Positions 1-8,578 of a DNA stretch of 21,275 nucleotides are shown piece by piece. The DNA lies in NCBI GenBank assembly GCA_035761045.1, contig DASTRU010000140.1:1-21275 (forward strand). Reading direction: 5' to 3'. The translations under genes were made by a program, and so were the position numbers. The DNA comes from DASTRU01 sp035761045. GTDB lineage: Bacteria; Pseudomonadota; Gammaproteobacteria; Burkholderiales; Burkholderiaceae_E. The stretch's first letter is position 1; each line of letters opens with the position of its first letter. The notes beneath the pieces were generated by a model. The model did no database searches. It worked only from the letters and a program-made list of their open reading frames with translations, and was not told where the DNA came from.

Positions 1-60
1 CTACTTAACGTGGTTGAGAAAACCCGATACATTAGCTTGGTGCGGGGCAACAAAAAAATC

Positions 61-88
61 TTGCACATTAAAAAATTTGACGTACAAT
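61..88 (+). promoter_or_regulatory. Probable sigma70-type promoter of the phasin gene
   Basis: A -35-like TTGCAC (61-66) and a -10-like TACAAT (83-88) are separated by 16 bp. Transcription would start near 95, giving a leader of about 80 nt before the phasin ATG at 178. The surrounding 1-177 region is AT-richer than the rest of the window and shows no convincing gene. Assigned by consensus match only. Confidence 0.55.
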
Positions 89-95
89 GAATTTA

Positions 96-106
96 TTGCA
101 ATGCAA
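96..106. promoter_or_regulatory. TTGCA-A-TGCAA palindrome at the predicted transcription start (possible PhaR-type operator)
   Basis: A perfect 5-bp inverted repeat with a single central A lies just downstream of the -10 box, where a bound repressor would block initiation. A second, imperfect symmetric element, TTGGTGC-GGG-GCAACAA (37-53, one mismatch per 7-bp arm), lies upstream of the -35, and the string GCAACAA recurs at 47-53 and 103-109. Phasin genes are classically repressed by PhaR, which recognises TGC-rich sites, so an operator role is reasonable. It is inferred from position and symmetry, not demonstrated. Confidence 0.4.
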
Positions 107-177
107 CAACACGGCGCGGCTAGCCTCTCCTCACCTGGTTAGTGCCCGTTTTCTTCATAGCCTGGAGTGAACACACC

Positions 178-741
178 ATGATGACCCCCGAGCAATTCAC
201 ATCAACCTACAAATCCAATCTCGAATCGTTTTTTGCTTTGTCGAACAAGGCATTTGAAGGATTTGAAAAGTTGGTCGACCTGAACTTGAACGTAGCCAAG
301 GCTACCCAAGCAGAGCTCGCGGAAAAGCTCAAAGAGCTGTTCGCCTTGCGTGAAGCGCAAGAGTTCGCGCAATTCGGTATCTCGTTGGCGCAGCCAACCG
401 CGGAAAAGGCGTTGGCCTACACCCGTCACGTTTCGGAAATTGCTAAGTCCACGCAAGCGGAATTCGTTCGATTCGCCGAATCGCAACTCGCCGAAGGTAA
501 CCGCAAGCTCGTGACCTTGATCGACAGCGCCGCGAAGAATGCGCCGACCGGTTCGGAATCGGCATTCGCGATGATGAAGTCGGCTCTTGCCGCCGCCAAC
601 AGCGCGCTCGACTCCGCTAAGAAAGCTGGCCAGCAATTCGTGGATGTGACCGAAGCGAACTTCGCCGCCGCCACCAACGCCACCGTCAAGGCGGCGAACC
701 AAGCGGCCAGCGTAAGCAAGCTCGGCAAGAAAGCCGCTTAA
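178..741 (+). CDS. Phasin family protein (PHA granule-associated)
   Basis: This 187-residue protein belongs to the phasin family: small, Ala/Lys/Glu-rich, almost entirely amphipathic helix, with the typical opening MMTPEQF and the spaced segments FEGFEKLVDLNLNVAKAT (about residues 27-44) and FAQFGISLAQP (63-73). Phasins coat polyhydroxyalkanoate granules in the cytoplasm and control their number and size. The C-terminal third (about 128-187) is an Ala/Lys-rich helix ending KLGKKAA. There is no signal peptide or membrane segment. The start at 178 is chosen because GGAG (164-167) lies 10 nt upstream; an in-frame GTG at 142 would add 12 unfamily-like residues. The gene is monocistronic, with its own promoter and terminator, and implies PHA storage in this organism. 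No synthase gene lies in the window. Confidence 0.92.
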   Translation: MMTPEQFTSTYKSNLESFFALSNKAFEGFEKLVDLNLNVAKATQAELAEKLKELFALREAQEFAQFGISLAQPTAEKALAYTRHVSEIAKSTQAEFVRFAESQLAEGNRKLVTLIDSAAKNAPTGSESAFAMMKSALAAANSALDSAKKAGQQFVDVTEANFAAATNATVKAANQAASVSKLGKKAA

Positions 742-861
742 GTTTGTGATGCGATGAATTGTTTTCTCGATGCGGCAAGCACGCTGGTTGGCAAGCTTTC
801 TGCATAGATGTAAACGGTTGTCTCCTTGGCACCCAGTGTCATAAGTTTTAGGTGCCATTCC

Positions 862-893
862 AGGCCTAGTCAGCGATGACTAGGCCTTTTTTT
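862..893 (+). terminator. Rho-independent terminator of the phasin gene
   Basis: A perfect 11-bp stem, AGGCCTAGTCA (862-872) with TGACTAGGCCT (877-887), has a GCGA tetraloop and is followed by a run of T residues to 893. It lies 120 nt after the phasin stop. There is no matching T-run for the opposite strand, so it serves the plus-strand gene. The stretch 742-861 before it holds nothing else I can recognise. Confidence 0.93.
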
Positions 894-937
894 CGTCATG
901 CGTATTTGAAGGCGAAGCGAGATGGTGCACGCCGCAC

Positions 938-1738
938 CTACCGACGTAACTCCGCACCGAAGCGAGGCGAGAAGCGTTGCAAGCCCGAGATAAGGTCGCG
1001 ATACGCCTCATCCACCCGTTCGGATTGACCTTTGACGCCGAGCTCGATGTGTCTTGGCACCTTGTCGTCCCCCACCGACGGCAGGCTAAACACCTTGATA
1101 CCCTGATGTTGACGCTCGATGCTCTCCATCAATGGCGTTAGCTGCGCCTCGTAAACATCGAACACGATGATCGATCGCTCCGACTCTTGGCCTTGGTGAA
1201 ACAGGTGGCGGTACTTCGTATCCAGCACCCATTCGATCATCGGCCATGCCATTACTGGAAAGCCCGGCACGAAGTAATGTTGCCCAACCGAAAACCCGGG
1301 AATCTTGTTGAACGGATTGGGGACGATTTCGCATCCCAACGGGAAATCGGCCATTGCCAAGCGTTGGCGGTTCTCGTCCGAGTTCATGTCCACGGGTGTG
1401 GGCAGCCCTTTTTGCGCGGCCATTTCGTTGGCGCGTTCGGTAATGAGCCGCACCGCTTCGGGATGACGACGAATCGGCACTTCCGCCGCCGCCGCCGCGG
1501 CTTGACGCGTATGGTCATCCGGCGTCGCGCCGATACCGCCAGTGCTGAAGACGATGTCGTTGCTATTCATTGATCGACGCAAGAACTCGGTGATCGCTTC
1601 GCGATCGTCTCCGACGTAATGCGCCCATTTCAATGTCAGACCTCGGTCCGACAGCATCTCGATAAATTTAGCGAGGTGCTTGTCCTCGCGCTTACCGGAG
1701 AGGATTTCATCTCCGACGATTAGCAATCCAAAGCTCAT
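938..1738 (-). CDS. CinA-like competence/damage-inducible protein (molybdopterin-binding domain only)
   Basis: A protein of 266 residues from the chosen start, matching the MoCF_biosynth/CinA N-terminal fold. Its opening FGLLIVGDEILSGKR and the segment FSTGGIGATPDDHTRQ are the signature nucleotide- and molybdopterin-binding loops of the family. The C-terminal nicotinamide-nucleotide amidase domain of full-length CinA (about 400 residues) is absent, so this is the short stand-alone form common in proteobacteria. The substrate is not established; related CinA proteins hydrolyse ADP-ribose. Cytoplasmic, with no membrane segment. An upstream in-frame ATG at 1786 would add 16 residues (ending THV) that do not look like the family. 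Neither start has a clear Shine-Dalgarno sequence, so the start is moderately certain. It lies downstream of the desaturase gene after a 125-bp gap. Confidence 0.85.
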   Translation of the reverse strand: MSFGLLIVGDEILSGKREDKHLAKFIEMLSDRGLTLKWAHYVGDDREAITEFLRRSMNSNDIVFSTGGIGATPDDHTRQAAAAAAEVPIRRHPEAVRLITERANEMAAQKGLPTPVDMNSDENRQRLAMADFPLGCEIVPNPFNKIPGFSVGQHYFVPGFPVMAWPMIEWVLDTKYRHLFHQGQESERSIIVFDVYEAQLTPLMESIERQHQGIKVFSLPSVGDDKVPRHIELGVKGQSERVDEAYRDLISGLQRFSPRFGAELRR

Positions 1739-1749
1739 GACATGGGTCA

Positions 1750-1784
1750 GCGTGAACACGCGCAAAAACCAAGCACGTTCACGC
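1750..1784. promoter_or_regulatory. 8-bp inverted repeat upstream of the CinA-like gene
   Basis: GCGTGAAC (1750-1757) and GTTCACGC (1777-1784) are exact reverse complements separated by 19 nt. They lie directly upstream of the favoured ATG at 1738, in a 125-bp gap (1739-1863) that otherwise shows nothing. The element could be an operator or leader stem, but if translation begins at 1786 it would lie inside the coding region. Evidence is symmetry alone. Confidence 0.25.
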
Positions 1785-1863
1785 ATGAAGTTGAATGAAG
1801 ATCGAAACCTACAGCGCCGCTAACGCAAGAGCAACGACGCTAAGAAGAACTGTGGCGCGCCGG

Positions 1864-2844
1864 TCAAGCGCGGTTGAGCAAACGCTTGAGACCGATCCAT
1901 TGTTGCGACCAAAAACCACGGCCGTAATCGCGACCAGTTGGAAATCGCGGCGATTGACCGGGGAGTTGGTCGCGCACGCCGGTTGCGGGATAGCCGGCGG
2001 AAAAATCAGCGGTGCGAAACAACACATCCCACACAGGAAATAAGACGGCGAAGTTCACGCCCCATTGCTTCGCACTGCCGCTGGCGCCTTCGTGACCGAC
2101 GCCGATGGCGTGATGGCGCCGATGAAAACGAGGACTGACAAGCACGCGTTCGAATGGACCGAAATGCAAGCGGACATTGGCGTGCTGGACACTTTGCAAT
2201 ACCCGCGAGGCCACGACGAGCGCCACGAATTGTTCGGGCGGAACGCCAATCGCCACGGCTAGCAACGCGAAGACGGCGTCACGTATTAGATCGTCGAGCA
2301 CGTGATTGCGTTGGTCCGCCCAAAACGTCATGTCACGCTGGCTGTGATGCAGGGCATGCAGCTGCCACCACCAATGCAATGTATGTTGCCCGCGGTGCAA
2401 CCAGTAATCGACGAAATCGAACAGCACGAGGTAGAGCAGAAAACTCACCCAGGCAATGTCGGTCACGCCGGGCCAGAGCGCATCAAGGTCGAACCGATCA
2501 ATGCCGGCATACCGCAGCGCGCCTTCGATGTCATCGGCCAACGGTTGAACGAAGGCAAACGCAATAAGCGCGAACGCGCCCAGGCGATGCACCAGGGTGT
2601 AGATCACATCGGTAAGCACTTGGCGTTGGTCGGCGATGGCTTGCGCGGGCCGCCAGCGTTCAAGCGGCGCGAGCACAAGCCACAACGCGATAACTTCAAG
2701 CACGCCAATCAAAAACCATTCGACGCCATCGAATGCCAGTTCGCCATAACGCGCCAAGCCCAGCGCATACAACGCGGGTTGTACGAGATGCTCGAACAAC
2801 CACGCTTGCGCGAGCGCGAACGTGCTTAACGACATGTCGATCAT
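1864..2844 (-). CDS. Sterol desaturase / fatty acid hydroxylase family membrane protein
   Basis: A 326-residue polytopic membrane protein with the histidine clusters that bind the di-iron centre of this superfamily: H150-RGQ-H154, H163-AL-HH167 and H241-RR-HH245, plus H221 in a fourth segment. Hydrophobic helices are seen at roughly 43-60, 85-101, 130-148 and 188-215. Members hydroxylate or desaturate lipids (sterols, fatty acids, alkylglycerols, carotenoids) in an O2-dependent reaction at the cytoplasmic face of the inner membrane. The substrate here cannot be read from sequence; true sterols are unlikely in this kind of bacterium. The start at 2844 forms an ATGA overlap with the stop of the deacetylase gene, so the two are probably translationally coupled. 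A longer in-frame reading to 2952 adds 36 residues with no family character and is rejected. Confidence 0.88.
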   Translation of the reverse strand: MIDMSLSTFALAQAWLFEHLVQPALYALGLARYGELAFDGVEWFLIGVLEVIALWLVLAPLERWRPAQAIADQRQVLTDVIYTLVHRLGAFALIAFAFVQPLADDIEGALRYAGIDRFDLDALWPGVTDIAWVSFLLYLVLFDFVDYWLHRGQHTLHWWWQLHALHHSQRDMTFWADQRNHVLDDLIRDAVFALLAVAIGVPPEQFVALVVASRVLQSVQHANVRLHFGPFERVLVSPRFHRRHHAIGVGHEGASGSAKQWGVNFAVLFPVWDVLFRTADFSAGYPATGVRDQLPGQSPRFPTGRDYGRGFWSQQWIGLKRLLNRA

Positions 2845-3599
2845 CGTCCAAACTCCGGATGCTCTCGCAAGGTCGCGAAGCAAAACCCTTTGGCTTTCAG
2901 CCCCGTGATCAGCGGATCCAACATGGGGGCGAACGCGTCTTGACGCGACCAAATGCCTAGATGCGCCATCAACACGTCACCCGATTTAATGTTCTTCAAC
3001 GCGCGTTCAAGCAACAGTTGATTGGGATAACGATCGGAAGGCAACTCGTCGCCTAAAAACCCAGCGGCGGCCCATCCCCAATGACGTCCGTAACCGCACT
3101 GGCGCGCGGCATCGAGCGTGGCGGGAGTCGTGCGACCACCGGGCGCGCGCCATAGCGGATCGAGTTTGGCTTGCGTGAGTTCGGTAAAGCGTGCGTCCAC
3201 GCGGCGCAATTCGGCGCAATAGGCGTCGGGTGTCCATTTCAATGTCCGACCAGCGTTCGCGCCGAATTGCGGACGAACCGTGATGGCCGGACCAGGCGCG
3301 GTATACACGTGGTCGAAGGTATGCGTGCCAAACGCATGACCCTCGGCGACGCGCGCCTTCCAGTACGGTTTCCATTCATCGCCCAGCGACCAACCGCCTT
3401 GAATCGTCTTTTCGTTAGCGAGAAAAAACGTGGCCTTGATGTGGTGCTTGGTCAATAACGCGGCGATCGGTTCGGCCACGGACATATTGCCGGTGTCGAG
3501 CGTGAGGTAGACCGTCTTCTCGCACGTCGGCGTCGCACCCGGGGCCGCCATGACCGCCGGCGCGATCAACATCGCCGAAAGGACGAACGCCAACCTCAT
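2841..3599 (-). CDS. Secreted polysaccharide deacetylase family protein (NodB/CE4 fold, altered first motif)
   Basis: 252 residues. Residues 1-18 or 19 (MRLAFVLSAMLIAPAVMA) form a signal peptide, so it acts in the periplasm. NodB motifs are recognisable in order: LTLDTGN (32-38), H93-TFD-H97, RAPGGRT (151-157) and LMAHLGIW (210-217). CE4 enzymes remove N- or O-acetyl groups from peptidoglycan, chitin-like or exopolysaccharide chains using a metal held by one Asp and two His. Here the usual TFDDG reads TLDTG: D35, the general base, is kept, but the metal-binding second Asp is T36. The enzyme may use a different metal site or be non-classical. It overlaps both neighbours by 4 bp (ATGA at 3596-3599 and 2841-2844), forming the middle of a coupled three-gene unit. 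Target polymer unknown. Confidence 0.85.
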   Translation of the reverse strand: MRLAFVLSAMLIAPAVMAAPGATPTCEKTVYLTLDTGNMSVAEPIAALLTKHHIKATFFLANEKTIQGGWSLGDEWKPYWKARVAEGHAFGTHTFDHVYTAPGPAITVRPQFGANAGRTLKWTPDAYCAELRRVDARFTELTQAKLDPLWRAPGGRTTPATLDAARQCGYGRHWGWAAAGFLGDELPSDRYPNQLLLERALKNIKSGDVLMAHLGIWSRQDAFAPMLDPLITGLKAKGFCFATLREHPEFGR

Positions 3600-4552
3600 T
3601 GCAATCCAGCGCGATTGGCGAAAAAGATGCCGTGCGGCGACCGACCCACCGGAATTTCACGCGTCACCTTGCGTTGGCTTAAATCCACCACGCTGACTTG
3701 TTTGATGAAGCGCGAGGTTGCCCAAAGCTCTCGGCCATCGGGCGTGATTTCCATGCAATCCGGCCCGCCCGGTACGTTAAACGCCGGGCCCGCTTCCAAT
3801 GTGGCGAGGTCGATCGGCGATACGGTGTTCGCCGCGCGATTGCTAACGAACACGGTGCGCTTATCGCCCAAGGCGCGGAAGTTATGCGCGCCCAAGCCGG
3901 TTTTGATTTTCTTGATGACCTTGCGTTGAGCCACGTCCACGACCGCCACGTAGTCCGCGCCCATCACACCGACGAGCAAGTAGCGGCCGTCCGGCGTGAG
4001 ATACAACCCGGCCGGATCCGGGCCCACTTCCAACTCCCACAAGGGCGCGAGCGTCGTAAGATCGATCGCCCCGACGCGCCGCGCGCCTTGCAGGCTGACG
4101 AACGCGGTCTTGTTATCGGGGGCGAAGGCTAAGTGACTTGGCATGGCTTTGGTGGGAATGCGCTTGGCCAGCTTGAAATCGCCATTGATGTAGTCGTACA
4201 CATCCACCCGATCCAACCGCAACGCGGCGACGAGAAAACGCTTTTGATCCGGCGTGAACCCGATTTGGTAGGGATCGTCGATACCGCGTACGCGCCGTTG
4301 AACCGCGCCGGTGTGGGGATCGAGGAACAGCAAATCGTTGCTGATCGCGTTAGCCACGATCAAGCTTTTGCCGTCGGGCGTGGGATACAGATGGTGCGGT
4401 TCCTTGCCGGCCTCGACGCGACCGGTTTCGCGGCCGCCTTTCATATCGAGCAAGCTAATGCTCGCGTCGCGGCTATTGAGGACGACGGCGGTTTGCGCCA
4501 TCGCCGGTATGGTCACGAAAGCCGCGATGGCGGCAAGGGTTTTCAACGACAT
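3596..4552 (-). CDS. Secreted YncE-like beta-propeller protein
   Basis: 318 residues with a signal peptide (1-19, ending AMA before Q20), then about seven repeats of roughly 40 residues, each centred on a strand-turn pattern such as PTPDGKSLIVAN, FTPDQKRFLVAA, FAPDNKTAFVSL, LTPDGRYLLVGV and ITPDGRELWATS. This is the YVTN/YncE beta-propeller family, in which each repeat makes a blade. It is periplasmic. Such proteins bind ligands, other proteins or DNA rather than having one agreed catalytic role, and no catalytic residues can be assigned. AAGG lies 7 nt before the ATG on the minus strand. It is the first gene of the unit, its stop overlapping the deacetylase ATG (ATGA). The 96-bp gap to hrpA (4553-4648) shows no confident promoter or terminator. 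Confidence 0.85.
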   Translation of the reverse strand: MSLKTLAAIAAFVTIPAMAQTAVVLNSRDASISLLDMKGGRETGRVEAGKEPHHLYPTPDGKSLIVANAISNDLLFLDPHTGAVQRRVRGIDDPYQIGFTPDQKRFLVAALRLDRVDVYDYINGDFKLAKRIPTKAMPSHLAFAPDNKTAFVSLQGARRVGAIDLTTLAPLWELEVGPDPAGLYLTPDGRYLLVGVMGADYVAVVDVAQRKVIKKIKTGLGAHNFRALGDKRTVFVSNRAANTVSPIDLATLEAGPAFNVPGGPDCMEITPDGRELWATSRFIKQVSVVDLSQRKVTREIPVGRSPHGIFFANRAGLQ

Positions 4553-4648
4553 GGCAAGGCCTTACGGGTGGGTATGCGCGGTACAACGCGGAAGCATCCA
4601 AATTAGCAGACGAGCGTCCAAAAACTCGAGGGGAAATGTCTGTAATTC

Positions 4649-7600
4649 CTAACTCAGGCTTTCCCAGACTTTTTGTAAACGCTTGACGCTGACCGGCATG
4701 GGCGTGCGCAGTTCCTGCGCGAATAGCGAAACGCGCAACTCTTCGAGCAACCAGCGAAATTCGGTCAAGCGCGCATCGACCGATCCTTTGAGCGCCACCA
4801 CATGACGCTGATAGCGCGTGAGCAGCGGTTGCAATTCGGCAAGCGAACGCGCGTCGCGCGTCGGGTCCGCGCGCAGCTTATCGATGCGCAACATGGCGGC
4901 TTTTAAATAACGCGGCAGATGGGCAAGACGATCGTACGGATGCCGCACGAGAAAATCGCGCGGCATGAGCGCCGAAAGTTGCGCCGTCATATCCGCGTAT
5001 GCCGCCGCGTGCGACTTCGCTTGCGGCAACTTGCGATTCAACGCGGCGTATTCGGCGAGCACCAGCGCCGCGAGCCGCCCGATTTCTTGCACCAGCAACC
5101 CTAAGCGACCACGCCCTTCGTCTCGACGCAGGTGAAAACTTCGCGCGTCGACCGGCAACGGGTCCGCCATGCAGGCACGCTCCAGCGCGAGATCGAGGAT
5201 TTGGCGCTTTAATTCCTCCTGCGAACCAAGCGGCATGAAATGAACCGCAAGCTGCGTGAGATTTGGAATGTTGCGGTCAAGATGCTTGAGCGGCTCTTTC
5301 AGTTGTACCGCGAACAAGCGTCTCAGTCCAAGCCGATGCTGCGCGGCGGCCGTTGCCGGGTCGTCGAACACCTCCAACCGCGCGTGCGCACCGGCATCGA
5401 CCAACGCGGGATAACCGATCAGCGTTTGCTTGCCCCGGCGAACCTCCAACAATTCGGGCAGCTCGCCAAAACTCCAATCGCTAATGGGCATATCGATGTC
5501 GAGCGGCGTGGTAGCCGTTCCATCGCCCGTTTTAAGGGCGCTTTTGGTATTCGCTTCGATCGACGACGTTTCGTTTTCGCTGGCGCCGCTTTTTGCATTT
5601 CCGCTCTGCACGGTCGTTTGCACGAGCTGGCGAAACTGCACCCGCGCCTCGCGGCCAAGCTCTGCTCGCAGCTTGGCAAGCGAGCGCTCCATCCCAAGTT
5701 GGCGGCCGTGTTCGTCAACCACCTTGAAGTTCATGAACAAATGCGCGGGTAAGGTTTCGAGCTTGAAGTCGGTGGCCGCGGCAACGACTTGCCGGGTTTC
5801 GCGCATGTCGGCGCGCAGCGCGTCGACCAATCCCTCGCCCGACCGCGCGCTGATTCGGTCAACGAAACCCATCGCCGCTTCCGGCAACGGCACGAAGTGC
5901 CGACGCAGTTTTTGCGGCAGGCTTTTGAGCAGCAGTTGCACTTTCTCTTTGAGCATGCCAGGCACGAGCCATTCGCAACGCGCTTCATCGACCACGTTGA
6001 GCGCGTAAAGCGGCACCGTAAGCGTCACGCCATCACGCGGACTGCCGGGTTCGAAGTGATAACTCAACGCCATTTCGATGCCGCCAAACTGCATCGTCTT
6101 AGGAAATACATCGGTCGTGATGCCGGCCGCCTCGTGTCGCATCAAATCGTCGCGACTTAGGAACAGCAGCTTGGGCTCGTCGCGCGACGCGGCGCGATAC
6201 CAACCCTCGAACTCGTGGGTATCGCGCACATCATGAGGAAGCTTGGCGTCGTACCAGGCGTAAATCAGCTCGTCGTCCACCAACACATCGAGCCGGCGCG
6301 ACTTATGTTCAAGCTGCTCGATCTCGCGCACGAGCTTTAGGTTATGCGCGAGCAACGTTTGCGTTTCGCGTGACTTCGGTTCGTACTCGCCCGCCACGAG
6401 CGCTTCGCGAATAAAGAGCTCGCGCGCGTGCGTGGGATTAATGCGGCCGTAATCCACGCGACGGCCGTGATACACCATCAACCCGTAAAGCGTCGCGCGC
6501 TCGAAGGCGCTGATACGGCCGGCGCGCTTGTCCCAATGGGGATCGCCTTGCGTGCGCTTGAGAAGGTGCGCACCCACGCGTTCCAGCCATTCGGGCTCGA
6601 CACGCGCGACCGTGCGCGCGAATAAGCGCGAGGTTTCGACGAGTTCGGCCGCGACGATCCAACGGCCCGCCTTCTTCGCAAGCGACGACCCCGGCCAGAT
6701 ATAAAACTTGATTCCACGCGCGCCTTCGTAATGCGGCTCGTCGTCGCCCTTTAGTCCAATGTTGCCCAGTAAGCCAGTAAGCAAGGCCATATGCAATGGC
6801 TGATATTGCGCGGGCGTTTCGTTAAAGCGCCAGCCAAGTTCGGCGAGCGTCGAGTGCAATTGCCCGTGCACATCGCGCCATTCGCGCATGCGCAGGGGAT
6901 GCAAGAACGTTGCTTTAAGTTGCTCGCGCAATTTGCTGTTCGATTTTTTATGCGCGAGCGCTTCCTCGTAAAACTTCCAGCGCTTCAAGATGCCGAGGAA
7001 TTCGCTTTTCTCATCGGCGAATTTGCGATGAGCTTGGTCGGCGGCTTCTTCTTGTCCAAACGGACGCTCGCGAGGATCTTGCGTGGACAACGCGGCGGCG
7101 ATGATCGTGGCTTCACTCAAGCAGTCCGCATCACGGGCGGCCATCAACATGCGGCCAATGCGCGGGTCCAACGGCAGTTTCGCGAGCGTCGTGCCGATAT
7201 CCGTCAGCGCATTGCGTTCATCCAACGCGCCTAACTCTTGCAGTAATGCGTAGCCGTCGGCTACCGCGCGCCCGGGTGGTGGTTCAACGAACGGAAAACG
7301 CTCGATATCGTCCAAGCGCAACGCCTTCATCCGCAAAATCACCGCCGCGAGCGACGAGCGCAGGATTTCAGGATCGGTGAATCGTGGTCGCGCCGAATAA
7401 TCTTCTTGCGCGTAAAGACGAATGCACACGCCAGCCGATACCCGGCCGCACCGGCCCGCGCGTTGATTGGCCGAGGCTTGCGACACCGCCTCCACCTGTA
7501 ATTGCTCGACCTTTTGCCGATAGCTATAGCGCTTGACGCGCGCGGTGCCCGGGTCCACCACATACCGTATGCCGGGCACGGTCAACGAGGTTTCGGCCAC

Positions 7601-8578
7601 ATTAGTCGCAAGCACGATGCGACGCGTGTTGCTCGGCTTGAAAATGCGGTCTTGCTCCTCGGCCGACAGCCGCGCGAACAAGGGCAAGATTTCCGTGTGC
7701 GGCGGATGATGCTTACGCAATGCCTCCGCCGCCTCGCGAATCTCGCGTTCGCCGGGCAAAAACACCAACACATCGCCCAATCCTAAGGCCGTCAGCTCAT
7801 CCACCGCGGCGACGATGGCATCCGTCTGCTCTTGCTCGTCGGTCGGTGGCCGCCAGCGCACTTCCACCGGATAGGTTCGGCCGCTCACTTCCACCACGGG
7901 CGCATCGTTGAAATGCTTGGAAAAACGCTCGGCATCGATCGTCGCCGAGGTAACGATCAGCTTGAGATCGGGCCGACGCGGCAATAGCTGGCGCAAATAA
8001 CCGAGCAGGAAATCAATGTTCAGACTGCGCTCGTGCGCCTCGTCGATGATGATGGTGTCGTAAGCGCGCAGCAGCGGATCGGTTTGCGTTTCGGCGAGCA
8101 AGATGCCGTCGGTCATCAGCTTGACCGACGCGCCACGCGAGAGTTGATCGTTGAAGCGAATTTTGAAGCCGACGTGTTCGCCCAACGGCGAGCCGATCTC
8201 CTGCGCGATACGCCGCGCGACCGACGTCGCCGCCAATCGGCGCGGTTGCGTATGGCCGATCAAGCCCGTACCGCCCGCGCCTAAGCCGCGTCCAATCGAC
8301 AAGCAAATCTTCGGCAGCTGCGTGGTTTTGCCCGAACCCGTTTCGCCGCTGACGATGACGACTTGGTGCGCGCGCAATGCCCGCGCGATCTCCTCGCGCT
8401 TGGCGCTTACGGGTAATTCCTCGGGGAATACGAGTGGCGGGATCGGGTTCGCGACCGGCGGCGTGGCGCTCAAACCGCCTTCGGACCGCGTACGACGCGA
8501 ACGATGCGGACCGGCTGTGCGTTGAGAAACAGTGTCGGCCCCGCGTGGATCCCGCTTTGGGGCCGTCGCTTTAGACAT
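4649..8578 (-). CDS. hrpA: ATP-dependent RNA helicase HrpA
   Basis: 1309 residues, close to E. coli HrpA (1300). It is a DEAH-box superfamily 2 helicase acting on RNA; in E. coli HrpA has been linked to mRNA processing and rescue of stalled ribosomes. Motifs visible: Walker A GETGSGKT (78-85), DEAH (179-182), SAT (211-213), LATNVAETSLT around 323-333 and QRAGRCGR (372-379). The winged-helix/HA2/OB region follows, then the long DUF3418-type C-terminal region typical of HrpA. The N-terminal 55 residues are basic and low-complexity, shorter than in E. coli. The ATG at 8578 is favoured; an upstream reading to 8656 would run into argA. A minus-strand TATAAT (8591-8586) sits only 7 nt before this ATG, implying a leaderless or nearly leaderless mRNA. 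Divergent from argA. Confidence 0.95.
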   Translation of the reverse strand: MSKATAPKRDPRGADTVSQRTAGPHRSRRTRSEGGLSATPPVANPIPPLVFPEELPVSAKREEIARALRAHQVVIVSGETGSGKTTQLPKICLSIGRGLGAGGTGLIGHTQPRRLAATSVARRIAQEIGSPLGEHVGFKIRFNDQLSRGASVKLMTDGILLAETQTDPLLRAYDTIIIDEAHERSLNIDFLLGYLRQLLPRRPDLKLIVTSATIDAERFSKHFNDAPVVEVSGRTYPVEVRWRPPTDEQEQTDAIVAAVDELTALGLGDVLVFLPGEREIREAAEALRKHHPPHTEILPLFARLSAEEQDRIFKPSNTRRIVLATNVAETSLTVPGIRYVVDPGTARVKRYSYRQKVEQLQVEAVSQASANQRAGRCGRVSAGVCIRLYAQEDYSARPRFTDPEILRSSLAAVILRMKALRLDDIERFPFVEPPPGRAVADGYALLQELGALDERNALTDIGTTLAKLPLDPRIGRMLMAARDADCLSEATIIAAALSTQDPRERPFGQEEAADQAHRKFADEKSEFLGILKRWKFYEEALAHKKSNSKLREQLKATFLHPLRMREWRDVHGQLHSTLAELGWRFNETPAQYQPLHMALLTGLLGNIGLKGDDEPHYEGARGIKFYIWPGSSLAKKAGRWIVAAELVETSRLFARTVARVEPEWLERVGAHLLKRTQGDPHWDKRAGRISAFERATLYGLMVYHGRRVDYGRINPTHARELFIREALVAGEYEPKSRETQTLLAHNLKLVREIEQLEHKSRRLDVLVDDELIYAWYDAKLPHDVRDTHEFEGWYRAASRDEPKLLFLSRDDLMRHEAAGITTDVFPKTMQFGGIEMALSYHFEPGSPRDGVTLTVPLYALNVVDEARCEWLVPGMLKEKVQLLLKSLPQKLRRHFVPLPEAAMGFVDRISARSGEGLVDALRADMRETRQVVAAATDFKLETLPAHLFMNFKVVDEHGRQLGMERSLAKLRAELGREARVQFRQLVQTTVQSGNAKSGASENETSSIEANTKSALKTGDGTATTPLDIDMPISDWSFGELPELLEVRRGKQTLIGYPALVDAGAHARLEVFDDPATAAAQHRLGLRRLFAVQLKEPLKHLDRNIPNLTQLAVHFMPLGSQEELKRQILDLALERACMADPLPVDARSFHLRRDEGRGRLGLLVQEIGRLAALVLAEYAALNRKLPQAKSHAAAYADMTAQLSALMPRDFLVRHPYDRLAHLPRYLKAAMLRIDKLRADPTRDARSLAELQPLLTRYQRHVVALKGSVDARLTEFRWLLEELRVSLFAQELRTPMPVSVKRLQKVWESLS

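Noticed and set aside
2845..2952. N-terminal extension of the desaturase-family protein
   Set aside because: It runs antisense-like through the deacetylase coding end with no family similarity; the ATGA start is preferred.
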